Positions 1 through 10,100 of a stretch of 64,000 nt of DNA are shown one piece after another. Under the pieces are notes generated by a model. It worked only from the letters and a program-made list of their open reading frames with translations. It did not search any database and had not been told where the DNA came from. The position numbers and the translations under genes are program-made. The stretch lies in contig CP136066.1 of NCBI GenBank assembly GCA_032622095.1, positions 54,464,609-54,528,608 on the forward strand, read 5' to 3'. Source of the DNA: Siphonodentalium dalli (taxonomy: Eukaryota > Mollusca > Scaphopoda > Gadilida > Siphonodentaliidae). Each line of letters begins with the position of its first letter. Position 1 is the first letter of the stretch.

Positions 1-8
1 GAATAGAG

Positions 9-262
9 CAAGCCTTGAAATAGGGTGTCTGTCATTTGCAGAATGAGGTCCCCAGAGGGTGAATTTAGTGATGCTACCCTGCATAGCGGACTAGCATCAC
101 CAAATTCACCCTCTGGGGACCTCATTCTGCTTACACCTCAGCAGAATGAGGTTCCCAGAGGGTGAATTTGGTGATGCTAGCTCACTATGCGGGGTAGCAT
201 CACTAAATTCACCCTCTGGGGACCTCATTCTGCAAATGACAGACACCCTATTTCAAGGCTTG
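9..262. mobile_element. Nested double-palindrome foldback element (family FB1)
   Basis: The whole 254 bp is one palindrome centred at 135.5. Positions 9-79 are the exact reverse complement of 192-262 (71 bp), and 91-130 pairs with 141-180 with one mismatch, leaving a 10-bp centre. Each half (39-130 and 141-233) is itself a hairpin, because the same ~40-bp arm occurs four times in alternating orientation. The outer 30 bp (9-38, 234-262) occur only at the two ends. The flanks gaatagagcaa (1-11) and gaatggagcaa (263-273) differ at one base and may be a target-site duplication. No coding capacity; probably a foldback or MITE-type element with unknown mobilising enzyme. Confidence 0.85.
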
Positions 263-830
263 GAATGGAGCAATATTCATAATTAATATAAATAAAAAAA
301 TGTCTGACTATTTTATCTTGATCTTACGGCTTCACTGTTTTTCGATATTCAGTCTTATCGCGATATCTTTAAAAAAAAAATAATAGTTGGTATATCGTGG
401 GTGATGATATGCCAATTATTAAGTCACTTTTCAATTTAAAAACAGACAACAAATTAAGTAAGTAATTGAAATGTCTTCCTATGCACAAGGGATCAAAAAG
501 ACAGAAGTTTCAGATCAAAGGGTTGTATCAGCATAAAGACATGAATAGCATCAACATCTTTGTTCATCCACGTGTGTTGGTGGAAATAATAAAACAATTT
601 CATTGCGCCTAAATCATATCCATGGCCTCATCTGCTATGGGAGACCTAGACACAGATTTAAGTTCCCAGATGGTCATGTGCACCCTTGGTCACCTCAATT
701 ATGCATTGTGTGCTAAAATTGGGGATATAGAGAAAATAAAATAAAAAAGAAAATAATATTTCTCAAGAAGTTTCTATAGGAACTAAAATACTTGTTAATT
801 TGATAATAAAAATACTTCCAGAGAAATGAG
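263..830. other. AT-rich intergenic DNA, no feature recognised
   Basis: No supported open frame, RNA gene or repeat was seen on either strand. There are A-rich runs near 292-300 and 370-381 and a short palindrome TATCGCGATA near 356. The minus-strand open frame covering 713-979 reads through the hairpin at 841-920 and is judged fortuitous. Confidence 0.5.
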
Positions 831-940
831 GCGCAAGCCGAATGGGGTCCCCAGAGAGTGAATTTAGTGATGCTAGCTGTGTGGGGAGCATCACTAAATT
901 CACCCTCTGAGGACCCCATTCTGCAAATGACAGACATCAT
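831..940. mobile_element. Solo hairpin of the FB1 foldback family (half-element)
   Basis: Positions 841-874 pair with 887-920 (one mismatch, 854/907) around a 12-bp loop. The arms are clearly related to those of 9-262 (shared gaatttagtgatgct core and ccctctg..ggacc segment). On the right it continues with ctgcaaatgacagac, which matches the outer arm found only at the ends of the double element. The left outer arm is not preserved. This looks like one half of the double element, left by deletion or representing the single-hairpin progenitor. Confidence 0.75.
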
Positions 941-1304
941 ACTTTGGTGTAAACAATATTTATTCCCAATACAAAACAAGATGAATATTTTACAAAAATG
1001 CTAATGGATGAGTATGGGTGATTGGAAAGGGATGAGACAACAAGCCTATTGTGGCTTTTTTGTAAGTCCTCTCCCAGATCGCTTAAATTTTCCAAACTAC
1101 ATAAGGCCGTTCGGGCGTGTCAGACGGGAATTTTTCTGGTTTGTACTTTAAATAACTTATTGGTGATTTTGATATAGATCGCACTCAACAAAAGATAACA
1201 AGAGATAAGATAAGAACATCATACTTTCAGGCCTGCTTCTTACCAGGAATAAATTATATTTTGTGAATGACTTTGAAGGCTCATTCCATCAACAAATAAT
1301 ACTC
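941..1304. other. AT-rich intergenic DNA, no feature recognised
   Basis: Unique-looking sequence with no convincing open frame or repeat. The nearest features are the FB1 half-element to the left and the dispersed repeat interrupted by the MITE to the right. Confidence 0.45.
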
Positions 1305-1366
1305 GTTGTCTGATCCTCATTTCCATACATTATCTTTTCTATTTATGTATTTGTATCATCAGTATA
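1305..1366. repeat. Left part of an old dispersed repeat split by the MITE
   Basis: The segment starting gttgtctgatcctc matches 2692-2753 with moderate divergence (Catttccata, cttttctattt and tcatcagtatat have counterparts there). Homology stops at the TTAA of the MITE and resumes on its other side at about 1758-1798, matching 2754-2790. The pair therefore records an interrupted and an uninterrupted copy. Confidence 0.7.
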
Positions 1367-1757
1367 TTAACCCTTTACCCAACAGAAGGGCCCTGTGCCA
1401 ATGCATTCTCTTATATATGCGAGTCGACCATAGGTCGCCTCGCATATATAAGAGAATGCATTGGCTTAACACATTAAAAATAATAAAATTGTTAAAGAAT
1501 GTAAGAAAAAATGGTAAAAAGTGTTAAAAAAAGATTTTTTTTAGGCCAATGCATTCTCTTATATATGCGAGGCGACCTATGCATATATAAGAGAATGCAT
1601 TGGCACAGGGCATAACTGTAACTATCACAATGTGGTCAAGGAGCCGGTTCCAATGATATCCATATTTGTATGGTTTTATTGAGACAGACCGAAGATATTT
1701 TAGGCTGTTGAAGCTTTATTTGGCCGGTTTTGGCCGGTTTGTTGGGTAAAGGGTTAA
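1367..1757. mobile_element. piggyBac-like MITE with TTAA target duplication
   Basis: The element body is 1371-1753 (383 bp), flanked on both sides by TTAA (1367-1370 and 1754-1757). Its ends are 14-bp perfect terminal inverted repeats, CCCTTTACCCAACA at 1371-1384 and the reverse complement at 1740-1753. TTAA duplication plus a terminus beginning CCC is the hallmark of the piggyBac superfamily. No transposase frame is present, so it is non-autonomous. A double palindrome (1390-1611) fills the left half, and a tandem tggccggttt pair lies just inside the right end (1721-1740). The uninterrupted relative of the target at 2692-2790 supports insertion. Confidence 0.85.
1390..1611. repeat. Second nested double palindrome, inside the MITE
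   Basis: Outer arms 1390-1420 and 1581-1611 are perfect 31-bp inverted repeats. Inner arms 1431-1465 and 1545-1579 are perfect 35-bp inverted repeats around a 79-bp AT-rich spacer. The same core (ccaatgcattctc plus ttatatatgc) occurs four times in alternating orientation, so each half (about 1397-1465 and 1545-1604) is also a hairpin. The sequence is unrelated to the element at 9-262 but the topology is the same. It could be internal structure of the MITE or a later nested insertion; no target duplication is evident. Confidence 0.8.
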
Positions 1758-1798
1758 GTTATGTTGGATTTTGAAATAAAAATAAGTTTACACTAACA
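1758..1798. repeat. Right part of the dispersed repeat split by the MITE
   Basis: The stretch tggattttgaaataaaaat and what follows matches tggatttggaaataaaaac at 2758 onward. It continues the homology that stops at 1366 on the other side of the MITE. Confidence 0.65.
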
Positions 1799-2592
1799 AA
1801 TATCTCAATAATTTAATGTTATGAACATTATGTATGACTTTAACGCTTTCTTTACTGAACACTCATTGATGAGCATCTATGAGTAATTCCCTTCGGAAAT
1901 TTTCGGATCATTTCCCCACCAATACATAAGTATCCAAAAGCACACGCATTATCTGTTTTTCTATCTGCCATCTGCTCATATTTCCTGAACATCCCTCCAA
2001 ATGGATAATATACAATTCCAATGTATACATATATAACTGATGGGAGATTCCATCTAGTTAAGAAAGGGTGATGAGAAATGCAGACGTGATTTCATTACCT
2101 TTGATTCGATATGAACTGTAAATACAGCGTGACTTCTGGAACTCTCTCTGTTCATTGATGTCGATGCCACCCTCCTATTCAATGATCCATTTGTTAGAAC
2201 CTAAAATTCAATCAAATATAGATTGAAAAGCATAATTTGGAAGGACATTGGGTTACCTTGTATTTATATATATATATATATAACCCTTCATCTGTGTGTA
2301 ACTAATACTTTTTGCACATTTATAATGCTTCAATCATATGACCATTACAATTTCTATATACGAGCATAATTTTTAATCACGCAACAACCCAGTCATTGAA
2401 AACTCCCCACCACTGTCATTATTTCACGACTTCATCTGGCCCTCTCTCCTCTTCTAGTTTCTCCTTCCACTCCCTTTCTCTCTTTTTTTTTCTCTCTCTG
2501 CCTACTGCTATCCCCAACACTAACTTCATCCTTTTTTTCCATCCCTAGCACAAACTCTGTTATAAATCTCCAATTCTAAAAAAAAAAAACAC
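1799..2592. other. AT-rich intergenic DNA with microsatellite and pyrimidine tract
   Basis: No gene is seen. It contains a TA-dinucleotide run at about 2264-2282, a C/T-rich tract at about 2438-2508 (runs of tctc and a 9-T run) and an A run at 2579-2590. These are low-complexity sequences with no evident regulatory context. Confidence 0.5.
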
Positions 2593-2675
2593 TATTTCCA
2601 ACCCTTCCCATCTGACCTATACCCCTCCCTCACTTATAAGGGATGGGGCATGTAGCCAAAGATGAGATGACTTCA
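2593..2675. repeat. Diverged direct repeat X, copy 1
   Basis: Matches 3102-3186 over about 80 bp: tatttcca, ttcccatctga, cccctccctca, ggggca/ggggaa, tgtagccaaag and gacttca occur in the same order with substitutions and small indels. The copies lie about 510 bp apart in the same orientation. Function unknown; probably fragments of a degenerate dispersed repeat. Confidence 0.65.
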
Positions 2676-2691
2676 CATAAGCCCTCGAGTT

Positions 2692-2790
2692 GTTGTCTGA
2701 TCCTCGTTTCCATATATTAACACTTCTATTTTGTTTATATGTGTCAATCTGTATACTTTGGATTTGGAAATAAAAACATGTTTGCATTAA
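2692..2790. repeat. Uninterrupted copy of the dispersed repeat (empty-site relative)
   Basis: Aligns with 1305-1366 joined directly to 1758-1798, with no MITE between. The junction falls around 2753-2754. The TTAA itself is not intact here because the copies have diverged and a few bases are missing, so this is a paralogous relative of the target, not the ancestral site. Confidence 0.65.
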
Positions 2791-2860
2791 CTCACATGTG
2801 ACCAAATTTCTTACCATTCAGTTCAGACTTACCAAAGTTATCATCCGGATAAGAAAATTG
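2789..2860. repeat. Diverged direct repeat Y, copy 1
   Basis: Shares actcacat, then ccattcagttcagactta and aaagt..atcc with 2948-3012, in the same orientation. The common core starts at 2814 and 2972, a spacing of 158 bp. The intervening sequence does not resemble the 160-bp satellite monomer. Confidence 0.6.
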
Positions 2861-2947
2861 AGTCCAAATTCCAACAAAAAAAATACAACTCTGGTGAAAC
2901 TTGGCATGCAGAACTCAAATTTGAACTTCATCTGTATTTTGGGCTAG

Positions 2948-3012
2948 TAAACTCACATACCAACTTTGTTTCCATTCAGTTCAGACTTACTAAAGTCATA
3001 ATCCAGAATAAA
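2948..3012. repeat. Diverged direct repeat Y, copy 2
   Basis: Second copy of the 2789-2860 repeat, with ccattcagttcagactta at 2972-2989. The minus-strand open frame here (2953-3141) is not conserved in the paired copy and is treated as chance. Confidence 0.6.
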
Positions 3013-3101
3013 AAAAGCAAACAAACGGACAGCAACAAAGACAAATGAACCAATAACATAATACGTCCAGTTTTTTTTTTTAAAAGGATGTAAAAAATCA
3101 A

Positions 3102-3186
3102 TTATTTCCACTACTTCCCATCTGAACAACCCCTCCCTCATTTATTGGGGACGGGGAATGTAGCCAAAGGGGAAAAGACTTCATAT
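3102..3186. repeat. Diverged direct repeat X, copy 2
   Basis: Counterpart of 2593-2675, with the same order of short blocks ending in tgtagccaaag and gacttcatat. It lies about 175 bp outside the satellite boundary. Confidence 0.65.
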
Positions 3187-3360
3187 ATATATTTATTTTA
3201 TTACACATGATATATTGCTAATGGGACCCACGTAATCCATGAAGACTCCTACCTACTTCATATAATATAATTATTGACTTTGAATTGAACATTATATTTT
3301 CTCCTGTTCTAAAGCGGTGCCCATTTGCCGGTACTCTGAGTGAATTTTTTATGTTCAGTA
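3187..3360. other. Unique DNA up to the left boundary of the satellite
   Basis: AT-rich with no gene. Homology to the satellite begins at about 3361 with atgaaaactagcactagtca. No terminal inverted repeat or target duplication can be assigned because the other end of the array is outside the window. Confidence 0.5.
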
Positions 3361-3413
3361 ATGAAAACTAGCACTAGTCATTAGTGGTACTGGACTGGGA
3401 ACCAGTCATCTTA
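3361..3413 (+). repeat. First partial monomer at the left edge
   Basis: Begins atgaaaactagcactagtca and runs to the start of L1. It carries private changes (cattagtgg instead of cagtagtgg). The array thus opens with a monomer fragment followed at once by an L unit, which is compatible with L lying at one end of a composite unit. Confidence 0.8.
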
Positions 3414-4143
3414 TAGTTGAGTTATCAGTCGACGTTTATATATGTTTGCCATTTTTTATAGATCTTTCGATATAAAATATTATAACACCACTGGCTAGTG
3501 CTAGTCAAAACATTCTAATTTCTGGGATGCTTCAAAGAAAATAACACCTTTGTTCTTATTAACAACAGTATTAAAAATATATAAAAAAAGTCAGGAATGG
3601 ACAAGATAAACTGTCAATTCTACATGATGAGCTGATACATGGCATTAACAGCTTAAGATGCTAATGTGTTTTGTCACATTTATTAGGTATTGTTTTGACA
3701 AGTCAACAACCACTGACAAAAAAGCTGGAGCACTATGTGTCATTAGATAGTCTATTGTTTGTCACAAAGTGAGAACTTTTCACATCATTAGCAAGTTTGG
3801 AGTGAGGGTTTAAATATTCTGCAGAAACTAAATTTTCAGCATAACATCAACTGTAGTGGACAGGAAAGCAGCTAGGATTTAATATTATAACTGGTTGTTT
3901 TTTTCAACATTGGATTATTTTAGGCATCCAAGCTTAAGGTAAGGTATATTCATTTCTTATAATCTTAGATTTGTGTTTAAAATCAATCACAACACATTTT
4001 TTTTGCATTGTAAAATTTATGGATTTCATTTATTATCATTCATCCAAAAGGATCTTTTAAAATTAAACAAATGTCCTAAATTAAAGAAATTCTTTAGTAA
4101 AATTTAATCAAATATTAAGTTGAAATTTTTTGACATTCAAATT
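3414..4143 (+). repeat. L unit, copy L1 (most diverged)
   Basis: Collinear with the other L units but with many private substitutions (tatagatctttcgatataa near the start, gacaaaaaagctgg in the middle, ggttgtttttttc before the acceptor-like site). The TATA-like segment is present as tatataaaaaaag. The 15-bp segment gcatccaagcttaag bounded by AG and GTAAGG is intact at 3924-3938. Its tail has a single copy of the ttgaaa..tgacattcaaat motif that is doubled in long-tail copies. It shares gggatgcttc and the shorter aacaacagta with L11, suggesting these states are ancestral. Confidence 0.9.
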
Positions 4144-7100
4144 GGTTGAGATAAAAGTTGATACATATATATTAGTTTAACGATTTTCAAGTTATTTTGA
4201 CAGAGAAAAGCTTCCTAGCCAGTCTCACTATTTGGTCAGTTCTGGTGCAACATGAAACTAGCACTAGCCAGTAGTGGTACTGGACTAGGAACCAGTCATC
4301 TTATGGTTGAGTTAAAAGTTGATGTATATATTGCCACGGTTTATCGATTTTCAAGTTCTTTTGACAAATAAGCTTCCTAGTCAGTCCCATTATTTGGTCA
4401 GTTCTGGTGTGACATGAAAACTAGCACTAGCCAGTAGTGGTGTTGGACTGGGAAACAGTCATCTTATGGTTGAGTTAAAAGTTGATGCATTTATTGGTTT
4501 ATCGATTTTCAACTTCTTTTAACAGAGAAACGCTTCCTAGTCAGTCCCACTATTTGGTCAGTTCGAGTGTGAAATGAAAACTAGCACTAGCCACTAGTGG
4601 AACTGGACTGGGAACCAGTCATCTTATGGTTGAGTTAAAAGGGTTGATGTATATAATGGTTTATCGATTTTCAAGTTTTTTTCGGACGAAGAAACGTATC
4701 CTAGTCAGTCACACTATTTGGTCAGTTCTGGTACGAAATGAAAACTAGCACTAGCCAGTAGTGGTGTTGGACTTGGAACCAGTCATCTTATGGTTGAGTC
4801 AAAAGTTTATGTATCTATTTTCAAGATATTTTGACAGAGAAAAGCTTAATAGTCAGTCCCACTATTTAGTCAGTTCTGGTGTGACATGACAACTAGCACT
4901 AGTCAGTAGTGGTGTTGGACTGGGTACCAGTCATCTTATGGTTGAGTTAAAAGTTGATGTATATATTGGTTTATCAAAATTTTCAAGTTATTTTGACAGA
5001 GAAACGCTTCCTAGTCAGTCCCACTATTTGGTCAGTTCTGGTGTGATATGAAAACTAGCACTAGTCAGTAGTGGTACTGGACTGGGAACCAATCATCTTA
5101 TGGTCGAGTCAAACGTTGATGTATATAATGGTTTATCTATTTTCAAGATCTTATGAAAGAGAAAAGCTTCCTAGTCAGTCCCACTATTTGGTCAGTTCTG
5201 GTGTGAAATGAAAAATAGCACTGAGTTAAAAGTTGATATACCTATTGGTTAATCGATTTTGAAGTTATTTTTACCGAGAAAAGCTTCCTAGACAGTTCCA
5301 CTATTTGGTCAGTTCTGGTGCAACATGAAACTAGCACTAGTCAGTAGTGGTACTTGACTGGGAACCAGTCATCTTATGGTTGAGTTAAAAGTTGATGTAT
5401 ACATTGGTTTATCGATTTTCAAAATGTTTTGACATAGAAAAGCTTCCTAGTCAGTTCCACTATTTGGTCAGTTCTGGTGTGATATGAAAACTAGCACTAG
5501 CCAGTAGTGGTGTTGGACTGGGAACCAGTCATCTTATGGTTGAGTCAAAAGTTTATGTATCTATTTTCAAGATCTTTTGACAGAGAAAAGCTTCCTAGTC
5601 AGTCCCACTATTTGGTCAGTTCTGGTGTGATATGAAAACTAGCACTAGCCAGTAGTGGTGTTGGACTGGAAACCAGTCATCTTAAGGTTGAGTCAAAAGT
5701 TGATGTATATATTGGTTTATCGATTTCAAGTTATTTTGACAGAGAAAAGCTTCCTAGTCAGTCCCACTATTTGGTCAGTTCTAGTGTGACATGAAAACTA
5801 GCACTAGTCAGTAGTGGTACTGGACTGGGAACCAGTCATCTTATGGTTGAGTCAAAAGTTGATATATATATATTGGTTTATCTATTTTCAAGATCTTTTG
5901 ACAGCGAAAAGCTTCCTAGACGTACAGTCCCACTATTTGGTCAGTTCTGGTGTGACATGAAAACTAGCACTAGTCAGTAGTGGTACTGGACTGGGAACCA
6001 GTCATCTTATGGTTGAGTTAAAAGTTGATGAATACATTGGTTTATCGATTTTCAAGATCTTTTGACATAGAAAAGCTTCCTAGTCAGTTCCACTATTTGG
6101 TCAGTTCTGGCGTGATATGAAAACTAGCACTAGCCAGTAGTGGTGTTGGACTGGAAACCAGTCATCTTATGGTTGAGTCAAAAGTTGATGTATATATTGG
6201 TTTATCAATGTTCAAGTTATTTTGACAAAGAAAAGCTTCCTAGTCAGTCCCACTATTTGGTCAGTTCTAGTGTGATATGAAAACTAGCACTAGTCAGTAG
6301 TGGTACTGGACTGGGAACCAGTCATCTTATGGTTGAGTCAAAAGTTGATGTATATATTGGTTTATCTATTTTCAAGATCTTTTGACAGAGAAAAGCTTCC
6401 TAGTCAGTCCCACTATTTGGTCAGTTCTGGTGTGAAATGAAAAATAGCACTGAGTTAAAAGTTGATATACCTATTGGTTAATCGATTTTGAAGTTATTTT
6501 TACCGAGAAAAGCTTCCTCGACAGTTCCACTATTTGGTCAGTTCTGGTGCAACATGAAACTAGCACTAGTCAGTAGTGGTACTTGACTGGGAACCAGTCA
6601 TCTTATGGTTGAGTTAAAAGTTGATGTATACATTGGTTTATCGATTTTCAAAATGTTTTGACATAGAAAAGCTTCCTAGTCAGTTCCACTATTTGGTCAG
6701 TTCTGGTGCGATATGAAAACTAGCACTAGCCAGTAGTGGTGTTGGACTGGGAACCAGTCATCTTATGGTTGAGTCAAAAGTTTATGTATCTATTTTCAAG
6801 ATCTTTTGACAGAGAAAAGCTTCCTAGTCAGTCCCACTATTTGGTCAGTTCTGGTGTGATATGAAAACTAGCACTAGCCAGTAGTGGTGTTGGACTGGAA
6901 ACCAGTCATCTTAAGGTTAAGTCAAAAGTTGATGTATATATTGGTTTATCGATTTTCAAGTTATTTTGACAGAGAAAAGCTTCCTAGTCAGTCCCACTAT
7001 TTGGTCAGTTCTAGTGTGACATGAAAACTAGCACTAGTCAGTAGTGGTACTGGACTGGGAACCAGTCATCTTATGGTTGAGTCAAAAGTTGATATATATA

Positions 7101-10100
7101 TATTGGTTTATCTATTTTCAAGATCTTTTGACAGCGAAAAGCTTCCTAGACAGTCCCACTATTTGGTCAGTTCTGGTGTGACATGAAAACTAGCACTAGT
7201 CAGTAGTGGTACTGGACTGGGAACCAGTCATCTTATGGTTGAGTTAAAAGTTGATGAATACATTGGTTTATCGATTTTCAAGATCTTTTGACATAGAAAA
7301 GCTTCCTAGTCAGTCCCACTATTTGGTCAGTTCTGGTGTGATATGAAAACTAGCACTAGCCAGTAGTGGTGTTGGACTGGAAACCAGTCATCTTATGGTT
7401 GAGTCAAAAGTTGATGTATATATTGGTTTATCAATGTTCAAGTTATTTTGACAAAGAAAAGCTTCCTAGTCAGTCCCACTATTTGGTCAGTTCTAGTGTG
7501 ATATGAAAACTAGCACTAGTCAGTAGTGGTACTGGACTGGGAACCAGTCATCTTATGGTTGAGTCAAAAGTTGATGTATATATTGGTTTATCTATTTTCA
7601 AGATCTTTTGACAGAGAAAAGCTTCCTAGTCAGTCCCACTATTTGGTCAGTTCTGGTGTGAAATGAAAAATAGCACTGAGTTAAAAGTTGATATACCTAT
7701 TGGTTAATCGATTTTGAAGTTATTTTTACCGAGAAAAGCTTCCTAGACAGTTCCACTATTTGGTCAGTTCTGGTGCAACATGAAACTAGCACTAGTCAGT
7801 AGTGGTACTTGACTGGGAACCAGTCATCTTATGGTTGAGTTAAAAGTTGATGTATACATTGGTTTATCGATTTTCAAAATGTTTTGACATAGAAAAGCTT
7901 CCTAGTCAGTTCCACTATTTGGTCAGTTCTGGTGTGATATGAAAACTAGCACTAGCCAGTAGTGGTGTTGGACTGGGAACCAGTCATCTTATGGTTGAGT
8001 CAAAAGTTTATGTATCTATTTTCAAGATCTTTTGACAGAGAAAAGCTTCCTAGTCAGTCCCACTATTTGGTCAGTTCTGGTGTGATATGAAAACTAGCAC
8101 TAGCCAGTAGTGGTGTTGGACTGGAAACCAGTCATCTTAAGGTTAAGTCAAAAGTTGATGTATATATTGGTTTATCGATTTTCAAGTTATTTTGACAGAG
8201 AAAAGCTTCCTAGTCAGTCCCACTATTTGGTCAGTTCTAGTGTGACATGAAAACTAGCACTAGTCAGTAGTGGTACTGGACTGGGAACCAGTCATCTTAT
8301 GGTTGAGTCAAAAGTTGATATATATATATTGGTTTATCTATTTTCAAGATCTTTTGACAGCGAAAAGCTTCCTAGACAGTCCCACTATTTGGTCAGTTCT
8401 GGTGTGACATGAAAACTAGCACTAGTCAGTAGTGGTACTGGACTGGGAACCAGTCATCTTATGGTTGAGTTAAAAGTTGATGAATACATTGGTTTATCGA
8501 TTTTCAAGATCTTTTGACATAGAAAAGCTTCCTAGTCAGTCCCACTATTTGGTCAGTTCTGGTGTGATATGAAAACTAGCACTAGCCAGTAGTGGTGTTG
8601 GACTGGAAACCAGTCATCTTATGGTTGAGTCAAAAGTTGATGTATATATTGGTTTATCAATGTTCAAGTTATTTTGACAAAGAAAAGCTTCCTAGTCAGT
8701 CCCACTATTTGGTCAGTTCTAGTGTGATATGAAAACTAGCACTAGTCAGTAGTGGTACTGGACTGGGAACCAGTCATCTTATGGTTGAGTCAAAAGTTGA
8801 TGTATATATTGGTTTATCTATTTTCAAGATCTTTTGACAGAGAAAAGCTTCCTAGTCAGTCCCACTATTTGGTCAGTTCTGGTGTGAAATGAAAAATAGC
8901 ACTGAGTTAAAAGTTGATATACCTATTGGTTAATCGATTTTGAAGTTATTTTTACCGAGAAAAGCTTCCTAGACAGTTCCACTATTTGGTCAGTTCTGGT
9001 GCAACATGAAACTAGCACTAGTCAGTAGTGGTACTTGACTGGGAACCAGTCATCTTATGGTTGAGTTAAAAGTTGATGTATACATTGGTTTATCGATTTT
9101 CAAAATGTTTTGACATAGAAAAGCTTCCTAGTCAGTTCCACTATTTGGTCAGTTCTGGTGTGATATGAAAACTAGCACTAGCCAGTAGTGGTGTTGGACT
9201 GGGAACCAGTCATCTTATGGTTGAGTCAAAAGTTTATGTATCTATTTTCAAGATCTTTTGACAGAGAAAAGCTTCCTAGTCAGTCCCACTATTTGGTCAG
9301 TTCTGGTGTGATATGAAAACTAGCACTAGCCAGTAGTGGTGTTGGACTGGAAACCAGTCATCTTAAGGTTAAGTCAAAAGTTGATGTATATATTGATTTA
9401 TCGATTTTCAAGTTATTTTAACAGAGAAAAGCTTCCTAGTCAGTCCCACTATTTGGTCAGTTCTAGTGTGACATGAAAACTAGCACTAGTCAGTGGTGGT
9501 ACTGGACTGGGAACCAGTCATCTTATGGTTGAGTCAAAAGTTGATATATATATATTGGTTTATCTATTTTCAAGATCTTTTGACAGCGAAAAGCTTCCTA
9601 GACAGTCCCACTATTTGGTCAGTTCTGGTGTGACATGAAAACTAGCACTAGTCAGTAGTGGTACTGGACTGGGAACCAGTCATCTTATGGTTGAGTTAAA
9701 AGTTGATGAATACATTGGTTTATCGATTTTCAAGATCTTTTGACATAGAAAAGCTTCCTAGTCAGTTCCACTATTTGGTCAGTTCTGGTGTGATATGAAA
9801 ACTAGCACTAGCCAGTAGTGGTGTTGGACTGGAAACCAGTCATCTTATGGTTGAGTCAAAAGTTGATGTATATATTGGTTTATCAATGTTCAAGTTATTT
9901 TGACAAAGAAAAGCTTCCTAGTCAGTCCCACTATTTGGTCAGTTCTAGTGTGATATGAAAACTAGCACTAGTCAGTAGTGGTACTGGACTGGGAACCAGT
10001 CATCTTATGGTTGAGTCAAAAGTTGATGTATATATTGGTTTATCTATTTTCAAGATCTTTTGACAGAGAAAAGCTTCCTAGTCAGTTCCACTATTTGGTC

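Noticed and set aside
713-979. 88-codon minus-strand frame
   Set aside because: It runs through an inverted-repeat hairpin and AT-rich DNA; the palindrome keeps the frame open and there is no domain or codon-use support.
1351-1368. Minus-strand ctgatga, the start of a hammerhead ribozyme core
   Set aside because: No properly spaced GAAA core and stem partners were seen. The L and monomer sequences also lack the ctgatga core on the strand read.
1305-1527. Plus-strand frame of 73 codons from 1306
   Set aside because: It crosses from the dispersed repeat into the MITE and its hairpin; no shared coding history is plausible.
2814-2990. 158-bp spacing of the Y repeat as an extra, degenerate satellite period
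   Set aside because: The intervening sequence has no similarity to the monomer; the spacing is probably coincidental.
2617-3141. Two minus-strand frames of 66 and 62 codons in the left flank
   Set aside because: They overlap the diverged X and Y repeat pairs, but the reading frames are not conserved between paired copies.
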